Below the pieces are notes generated by a model. That model was not told where the DNA came from and searched no databases. It saw only the letters and a program-made list of their open reading frames with translations. 64,000 nt of DNA from Adiantum capillus-veneris (Eukaryota > Streptophyta > Polypodiopsida > Polypodiales > Pteridaceae). Made by a program: the position numbers and the translations under genes. The stretch is taken from contig CM043960.1 of assembly GCA_014529385.2 (NCBI GenBank), forward strand, positions 27,729,896 to 27,793,895, in the 5' to 3' direction. Position 1 is the stretch's first letter. Each line of letters starts with the position of its first letter. Below, piece by piece: positions 57,190 through 64,000 of the stretch.

Positions 57190-58110
57190 TTGGCATGAAC
57201 AAAACTTTTTTGAGAGAGAGAGTTTAGAGAACTTGACAATAGTTGAGGACCGGATTTATGTGGAGCGGGTCTCCCCTCCAATAAGATTTTGTATTATAGA
57301 TTCTCCCATCAAGAGCGACTTGGTACAATACAATCTTTGTGCTCCTTGTGACCTAGGTGATGCAATAAATATGGAAAGCTTCATGCATCACGAGCATAAC
57401 ATAGACTTTGTAGAAAGAATTAACCATCCCCGGCCTCATTCCCAAGGCCTCAAACACCTTCAAAGGTGGAGAGAGCTAGAGGGGATTGAGGGTAGGGAAG
57501 AGGAAGAAGAGACATTCATAGGAGAAAGAAATAGTCATCATTTTTCTTGCTTATCATACATATTAGCATAGTGAAGATGGAGAAGATGGAAATCTTAAGC
57601 ATTGGAGCATGGCTCTTGGTTGGATTTGCATTCCAAAGCCAAGAGTGTTGGTGTAGGATTTCAACTTCTCTACAAGCTTGGAGAAGGGGATGGATCTCTT
57701 GCACTTTGCACATCACACAATGAGAGTGTGAATGTGTTTGTGTGTGTGTGTGTGGGAGAGTATACCCCCAAGATAGCCCCCTCCTTGCTTTGGTTCCACC
57801 CCTCTCTTAGCTCATGATAGAAGCTCATTGGATCCCTTCAAGCTTGGACAATCACATGAAGAGTGCATATCAAGCAAGCATTCTAGCCTTGGAACAAGTG
57901 TCCCCCTCTCCCCTTTGAGAGAGAGGACTTGATAAATGCATAAACATTGGATCCCTTGAGAGGCCAACCAATAGGATTTAGGCACACTATGAGGGCAACA
58001 TGAAGAGGAACTTGACAAGTGTCATAGTTGCTTTCTTTAGACCAAGCTTGCCTTGTGTGAGGGTGTGTGTGTTCTCTCTCTAGCTCTTGCAATGAGGGCT
58101 TTCCCCTACT
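57190..58110 (+). repeat. Dispersed repeat R, copy 1
   Basis: Shares ordered blocks with 60310-61290: TTGACAATAGTTGAGGACYGGATTTA near the start, TTGGTTGGATTTGCATTCCA with CCAAGAG, TTGGTGTAGGA, CTTGGAGAAGG, a GT repeat, GTGTCCCCCT and AGGGATGTG. No coding capacity is visible. It could be an LTR family; boundaries are uncertain. Confidence 0.6.
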
Positions 58111-58689
58111 TGTGTAGGGATGTGCTTTGAATTTTTGGACACCTTAACCCCTCAACCACCTTAGTCATGGAGCACCTTAGCACCTTAGTCATTAAGCACC
58201 TCAAGCACCTTAGTCAGCAAGCACCACAAGCACCTCAAGCTTGGGCCGGGTTCCCACCTCAAGCACAACCCAACTTACCAAAACAAACCATAAATAATAT
58301 ATGAACAGCTCGTCCAACTCACAATGCCATATTGTACTCCCCTTTGGTAGAACCCGTATACGCGTAGGTAAGCCCGTACATAGAGTTATTAATAACTCAC
58401 ACTCACGAAGTGATCTTAGAGGTCTAAATACATCTATGAGTGATTTTAATCAAGTTTGTGATTTGGCTAGGTGGGTTCGCTCATCAAATGAATTTATATA
58501 GTGGTTCTCCAAGGAGCTTCGGGTGTAAAATTTTGACAGTGCAGTGGACCTCAAGTTGTTTTTTGACCATAACTCTTAGCTTGTGAGGAATTTTCACATG
58601 ACACCTAGAGAAAAAATATTTAAAATGATTTGTTTTATCTCTAGTTTAAAGGGTTTGACCTGATTCATAGAGGTTTTTGAGATATGAAG
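58111..58689. other. Unassigned sequence with CACCTTAG/CACCTCAAG repeats
   Basis: 58140-58260 contains a cluster of degenerate 9-12 base units around CACCTTAGTCA and AGCACCTCAAG. No gene. Confidence 0.45.
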
Positions 58690-59710
58690 TTTTAAAAAGC
58701 AGGGTCGGATCCTTAATCTACGAGTCTTAAGGAAGCTATGCTTCAATTTTGGAGAAATCTACTTTTCGAGCGCTTTTCATGATTTGCAGTGATTTTTAGT
58801 GAAAAGCGAATCCTTTTTCTTATTCCAGTGGATGAGAAGAACCCATGGTTTGATTTTAGAAAAAAAAATCTTTTTACGCTATTTTTAGCTTTTCATGCTT
58901 TTTGACATTTTTAAAAGCGTTGTGCTTCTTCAGATGACCTAAATATAAAAATATTATTTTAAGTCACTGTCAAATTTGAAAAGGACCATTCAAAGAAAGC
59001 ACGAGATTAAACGGTATTTTTACGGGAATTACTTTTATAAAAAGTGACATCATAAATACGACGAGGTAGTACGAAACTATTGACGGGTGAAGTGTGTCCC
59101 AAGCTATAGGTTGCGCTATTTTTTAGCTTGGAATAAACCCCAACTTTTTGAAAACTTTGCTAAAACATGGCCTTTGGTTTTGGTAGTTAACTCTCCAATT
59201 TCCCTTCAATCTTCACAATAAAAATTGATTAATTGGACAGTATCTTGGCAACTAATGCGATCGTGACTAGACTATGCTCCACTGTGATACCCCGACATAA
59301 TTATGAATTTCTCGTACTATCTTGACATATTTATGGTGTCCCTTTTTATAAAAAATAATTCTCGTAAAAATCTCATTTAATCTTGTTTTCTCTAGGGGTG
59401 GTCATTTTTACATTCGACCGACGAGACTGAAAATACTTTTTTGATATTTAGGTCATCCTAAGAAGCACGTTTCTTTTTAAAAACACCAAAAAGATAAAAA
59501 TAGTGTAAAAAGTAAAAAAATTGAAATTGAACCACAAGTTTCATCATCCACCAGAAAAAGAAAGCAAACTCGCTTTTCACTAAAAAGCACTACAAATCAT
59601 AAAAAGCTAAAAATAGCATGAAAAGCATTCAAAAAGTAGATTATTTTATACAAATGAACCATAGCTTTTTGGGACTCGTAGAATAAGGATATGGCCCTGC
59701 TTTTTCTAAA
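58690..59710. mobile_element. 1 kb foldback element
   Basis: The left arm (58690-59095) and right arm (59265-59710) are imperfect inverted copies. Paired blocks include TCCTTAATCTACGAGTC, TTTTTAGTGAAAAGCGA, GTGCTTCTTCAGATGACC and GAGATTAAACGGTATTTTTACG. The 170-base centre is not repeated. There is no reading frame. A non-autonomous DNA transposon is likely. Confidence 0.78.
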
Positions 59711-59924
59711 AAGGCATCGAAAAACACAAAAAGCATGAAAAAGCTTCAAAAATGGATTTTTTCAAAACTGAACCAAACGTCAGTCTGACCTACAGGAACA
59801 CAAAAACGGCCTTTCTTTTTACTTCAAAATTTTATAACATGCATTTTAAACCAAAATTTTACAAAAGAGACATTAGAATCTATATTTCTTATTTTTAAAA
59901 GACACCCAAAAATTGGGGATCTTA

Positions 59925-60115
59925 TAGTGCCATCACCATCTTGAAAGGTGTCATGCCAGTAGTAGTGACCTTGTAAGTAGTTCTATAGGCCTATAATGCT
60001 CATTGAAGCTTAGTGTCCCACTTATGCAATTCCTTCTGAATTATTTTGGTGAGGATAGTCTTAATGGTTATATCGCTGCTCTCTGCTTGACCATTGCACC
60101 TGGGATAATACGTCG
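59925..60115 (-). pseudogene. Ty3/gypsy integrase fragment
   Basis: Minus-strand translation reads YYPRCNGQAESSDITIKTIL and then KIIQKELHKWDTKLQ, with a stop, then AYRTTYKV and TGMTPFKM, the end of the integrase core. The third catalytic residue (Glu after GQA) is present. Neither side continues recognisably. Confidence 0.7.
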
Positions 60116-60309
60116 TGGATTTTTGGTACTAATTTGAAAACATTGTAGCATTTAATGCAATAGTAACTTGTGTGTAGCAGAAAATGATAACATAGTGAGC
60201 ATTTCAATAAGAACAAGTTCCTAATGAGCATAGAGAGAGTACTTAATTTGAAAAAGCAACATAGCAATTTACACCTAGCTAGTTTGGCATAGACAATACT
60301 TGAAAATAG

Positions 60310-61290
60310 AGAGAAATAGAACAATTGACAATAGTTGAGGACTGGATTTACACGGAGCCGGTCCCCCCTCCATAAAGGCTTTGTACAATACATTTCTTTT
60401 GTTCCTTGACAAAACTCGTTGGTGCAATGAAGATGGAAGCTTCATGCACCAAATTATGCTTAAAAAACACACTTAGTGTCCCTAGCCTCAGTCCCACGAC
60501 CTCACACACCTTCAAAAATGGTGAGAGCTAGCAGGGAATGAGGAAATATTGATAGGAAGAAGGTGTGTCTTACGAGAAAGAAGTATTCTCCTCAGATAAT
60601 GACTCTAATAGCATTGCTAGGCTTAGTAATTAGCATGGTAGAGGAGATGAGAATGCCATTGAAGCTTGTATCTTGGTTGGATTTGCATTCCATAGCCAAG
60701 AGTTGTTGGTGTAGGACTCTACTTCTCAATACTTGGAGAAGGAGATGGAGTTCTTGCTCAAACATAAGTTGTGTGTGTGTCAGTGTGTATCAAAGTTGGT
60801 TAGTGTAAAAATGCCAACCTCTCTCTCTCTCTTGGTTGACCCCTCTTGCTTTTTGCTCTTACTGGCTTCTCATTGGCTCTTGCAAAGCTTAGCCAATCAC
60901 AAATATGAAGCATAATCGATAGCCTTGTGACATGTGTCCCCCTTTCCCCCTTTGTGAGAGCTTTATGTAATTAAATAATTCATTTAAACTCTCACTGGTC
61001 CTTTTAGTCTTCTGGCTGGTAGATTGTCCAATAGTCTTCTAGTGAACTTAATTTCTATTGGTTATTCTATCAAACATTTTTAAATTGATTAGAATAATTT
61101 TACTCTAGCCTAATTCTCATTGGTCCACCTCTATGGCCATCCAATAGGATTTGAGGGGAGATTGGGGAAAAGTGGCATAGGAGCCTGCCATGTGTTCATT
61201 CTTCCCTTTGGGGAGAGGGTGTAAGTGTGTTTGTGTGTTTCTCTCTCATCCCCTATCATTAGGGCTCGCCCCCTCCTTCCTAGGGATGTG
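60310..61290 (+). repeat. Dispersed repeat R, copy 2
   Basis: Diverged relative of 57190-58110 (see there); its right part also forms the left arm of the large inverted repeat. Confidence 0.6.
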
Positions 61291-61545
61291 GGAAGACTTT
61301 TTAGTCTTCCCATAACCATCCAATTTTTCCACCTTTGGCCATTGGACTTTTTAGTTAATTTTTGGAACCTTAGTGTATGGAAGTCTTAATGGAACTAAAC
61401 CTTAGGTCTTTTAAGCTCCATTTATGCACATTGCTCTTTTACAACTACCCCCATTTGGATCCCTATTTTCCCTCCTTTGGATCCTTGCAGAGACCGGTCT
61501 GGCAGCCTTACCAATATTCTAGTTTTTACTCCCCTGGTACTTCCT
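60553..61545 (+). repeat. Left arm of a large inverted repeat
   Basis: Runs from GGAAGAAGGTGTGTCTTACG to ACTCCCCTGGTACTTC and matches the reverse complement of 64000-62940 with substitutions and small indels. The inner end contains a few bases of the integrase coding sequence seen in the spacer. Confidence 0.85.
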
Positions 61546-62084
61546 CATAATAAATGATCAGTTTAACATGAGAAAATCATTTGGGAGAATTAGATATTAG
61601 TTTTTATGACATTAAATCTCTCTTGAAATCATAATCGTCCTAGACTATGAGGTTGAAAAGATAAAGCCTAGTCTTTTAGTCCGTTTGCTAGCGGGTAGAG
61701 GATCCCTATTTTACCCTACGACACTGTTCGCGAGAATGGATGACTAGTCCATTTGGTGCTTGAGATCCTTAGCTGCCTCAAGCATGTCTGTACATTAGTC
61801 CGTATCAATCTTCCATAGTAGAGTGACAAACTCTACTTGGTGTTTGGGAGACTTCAACTCCACAAACATGATTCTAAGCATGCATACTCATTAACATTTG
61901 TGCACAATAAAGAAAAAGAGTCTTATAAGACGTCAACTCCACAAACATCATTCTAAGCATACATACTTATTAGCATTTGTGCACAATAAAGAAAAAGAGA
62001 GTATTATAAGACAAAAGATTTGTTCATTTATACATATTTACATTTGCTTACTCTAGGGAATCATTGTCAGCATTGTATGCCTTT

Positions 62085-62940
62085 CATCCATCTAGCATCT
62101 ACAAAAGGATAAATTTTAAACTTGACAAGGTATAGTCGAATAGTCTTACCGCCTCGTAATACCTTGTCTTTGTGTTGGAGAACGGACTCGGGCTACAACA
62201 CTTCCTCTTGGTCCTCAATCTCCGGTGGGTCTTTAATGGTTTCTTCTTGAGGTGGCTCTCCTTTGTAAAACTTTAGTAATCTCACGTGAAAAGCATTGTG
62301 TATTAGCCAATGGTTGGGTAACTTGAGTTGATAGGTCATCTCATTGATTGGACTAAGATTCTAAAATGAACCATAGTACTTTAGGTGTCCCGTAGGATTC
62401 TTGCCCGTTGTGTGCCTTAATCGAGCCTTGGGAAACTTAAGCAAGACCCAATAATTTTGTTTAAAGGCTAGAGCACTTATGTGCTTATCAATAGAAACTA
62501 TTTTCCTTTGTTGAGAGATAGATATAGCATCCTTAATCTTTTGGAAAGATTCTTGTAGGTCTCGACTATATTCATCTACAACGAAGATCTTCCCACATGT
62601 ACCTTAGGTAACAGGGGACTTTTTGATAGGAGCAGTGTGCTTTTCCCGTGGAAGTATGTACAGTGTTATTGTAAGCATACTCCACTAAAGTTATAAACTT
62701 CTCCCATTTTGGGATGTTTGATCTTTTGTAACATAAGATTTTAGTAGATCAAGAATTTCTAGGTTAGCTAATTCACTTTGGCCATCCGTTTGTGGGTTAT
62801 AGGCCGGAGAGAAGTTTAGCCTTGTACCTAAATTCTCAAAGAGACCCTTCCCAAAATTACTGGTCATTCTAGGATCTCTATCTGACACTATGGACATTGG
62901 CAAGCCGTGGTACTTGAAGATTTGTGATATAATATGGCGA
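62085..62940 (-). pseudogene. Integrase C-terminus and chromodomain-like fragment
   Basis: Minus-strand blocks in order: KYHGLPMSIVSDRDPRMTSN, NLGTRLNFSPAYNPQTDGQS (catalytic Asp and Glu context), then after frame breaks VEYAYNNTVHTSTGKA, a TGHPKYYG-like block, LANTQCF/HVSLL position, and finally VLQHKDKVLRGGKTIR followed by YLVKF and DARWM. The last block matches the start of the chromodomain of chromovirus-type Ty3 elements, which targets integration to heterochromatin. Multiple stops. Confidence 0.65.
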
Positions 62941-64000
62941 AGTACCAAGGGAGTAAAAGCTAGAATATTGGTAAGGCTGCCAAACCAGGCTCTACAGGGA
63001 TCCAAAGGAGGGAAAATAGGGACCCAAAGGGCGGCAGCCTGCAAAAGAGAAATGTGCATCAATGGAGCTTAAAAGACCTAAGGTTCAACTCCATTAAGAC
63101 TTCTAGAGGCTAAGGTTCCAAAAAATAAACTAAAAAGTCCAACGGCTAAAGGTGGAAAAATTGGATGGTTATGGGAAGACTAAAAAGTCTTCCCACATCC
63201 CTAGGAAGGAGGGGGCGAGCCCTAATGATAGGAGATGAGAGAGAAACATACACACACACACACTCCCACCCACTCCCCAATGGGAAGAATGGACACATGG
63301 TAGGCTCCTAAGCCAATTTCCCCCAATCTCCCCTCAAATCCTATTGGATGGCCATAGAGGTGGACCAATGAGAATTAGGCTAGAGTAAAATTAGTCTAAT
63401 CAATTAAAAATGCTTGATAAAAGAACCAATAGAAATTAATCTCCCTAGAAGACTATGGGAAAACCTACCAAGGGATCCAATGAGCATCCAGCAGCCCAAT
63501 GGCTTGCTTGATTCCTATTGGCCAGAAGACTAAAAGGTCCAATGAGAGTTTAAATGAATTATTTAATTACCTAAAGCTCTCACAAAAGGGGAAAGGGAGA
63601 CACAGGTCACAAGGCTATCAATTATGCTTCTAATATATGATTGGCTAAGCTTTGTAAGAGCCAATTGGAAGCCAACAAGAGAAAAAACCAAGAGGGGTCA
63701 ACCAAGAGAGAGAGAGGTTGGCATTTTTACACTAACCAAATTTGCTACACACAAACACACACACACACACACACACACAACTTATGTTTGATCAGCAAGA
63801 ACTCCATCTCCTTCTCCAAGTATTGAGAAGTAGAGGCCTACACCAACACCTCTTGGCTATGGAATGAAAATCCAACCAAGCACCAAGCTTCAATGGAATG
63901 CTCATCTCCTCTACCATGCTAATTACTAAGCTAAGATATGCTATTAGAGTGATTATGTGAGGAGAATACCTCTTTCTCGTAAGATACACCTTCTTCCTCT
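62940..64000 (-). repeat. Right arm of the large inverted repeat, runs off the window
   Basis: Reverse-complement copy of 60553-61545. It contains a (CA)n tract at 63749-63779 matching the GT tract of the other arm. It continues to the last base of the window, so the outer end is unknown. Confidence 0.85.

Noticed and set aside
58140..58260. Tandem CACCTTAG-type units as a regulatory array
   Set aside because: Units vary in length and sequence and no neighbouring gene is present; most likely a decayed minisatellite.

Overview
The window looks like repeat-rich nuclear DNA of a large-genome eukaryote, most likely a land plant. The evidence is nested Ty3/gypsy and Ty1/copia retrotransposons, a primer-binding site of the tRNA-Asp type used by plant Athila/Tat-like elements, foldback elements, long CT/GT/AT microsatellites and short GT-AG introns. 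I cannot name the species. I found no ordinary host gene, tRNA, rRNA or CRISPR array; nearly everything recognisable is mobile DNA in different states of decay.

Layout. (1) 0.6-5.0 kb, minus strand: a decayed Ty3/gypsy relic (gag, two zinc knuckles, protease, partial reverse transcriptase). (2) 6399-35945: one large LTR retrotransposon, 'element A', with 955 and 973 bp LTRs, a 5 bp target duplication (GCTCC), a PBS and a polypurine tract. It carries gag and protease remains but no RT or integrase of its own, and its LTRs differ at roughly one base in twenty. (3) About 11.05-31.5 kb, inside A: a multi-gene unit, 'unit U'. Two intron-containing genes of unknown function run rightwards (11700-13040 and 13288-14865). 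They face a histone H3-like gene (28028-27132) and a broken transposase-like gene (31120-28168) running leftwards, with hairpin elements where the two blocks meet. (4) Inside one of those hairpins sits a young Ty3/gypsy element, 'element D' (15153-26409), with 1996 bp LTRs that I found to differ at about three bases. Its gag-pro and pol are open and are joined by what looks like a textbook -1 frameshift signal. Its 5' leader has been replaced by a 1279 bp duplicate of its 3' flank, including a headless copy of the H3-like gene.

(5) 35.9-39.0 kb: a minus-strand gag-like reading frame split by a 1.4 kb foldback element. (6) About 40.5-45.1 kb: a Ty1/copia relic. (7) 45.2-50.9 kb: further Ty3/gypsy relics, one closely related to A. 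(8) 51-64 kb: mostly unrecognised AT-rich sequence holding a gag fragment, a 1 kb foldback, integrase fragments, and a large inverted repeat around an integrase plus chromodomain-like fragment.

Relative history by nesting and LTR divergence: element A is old, unit U inserted into A, element D inserted into U very recently, and the flank duplication happened at about the same time as D or later. The parts most worth attention are the H3-like gene carried by unit U, the frameshift signal in D, and the pair of related small reading frames inside D's LTRs.
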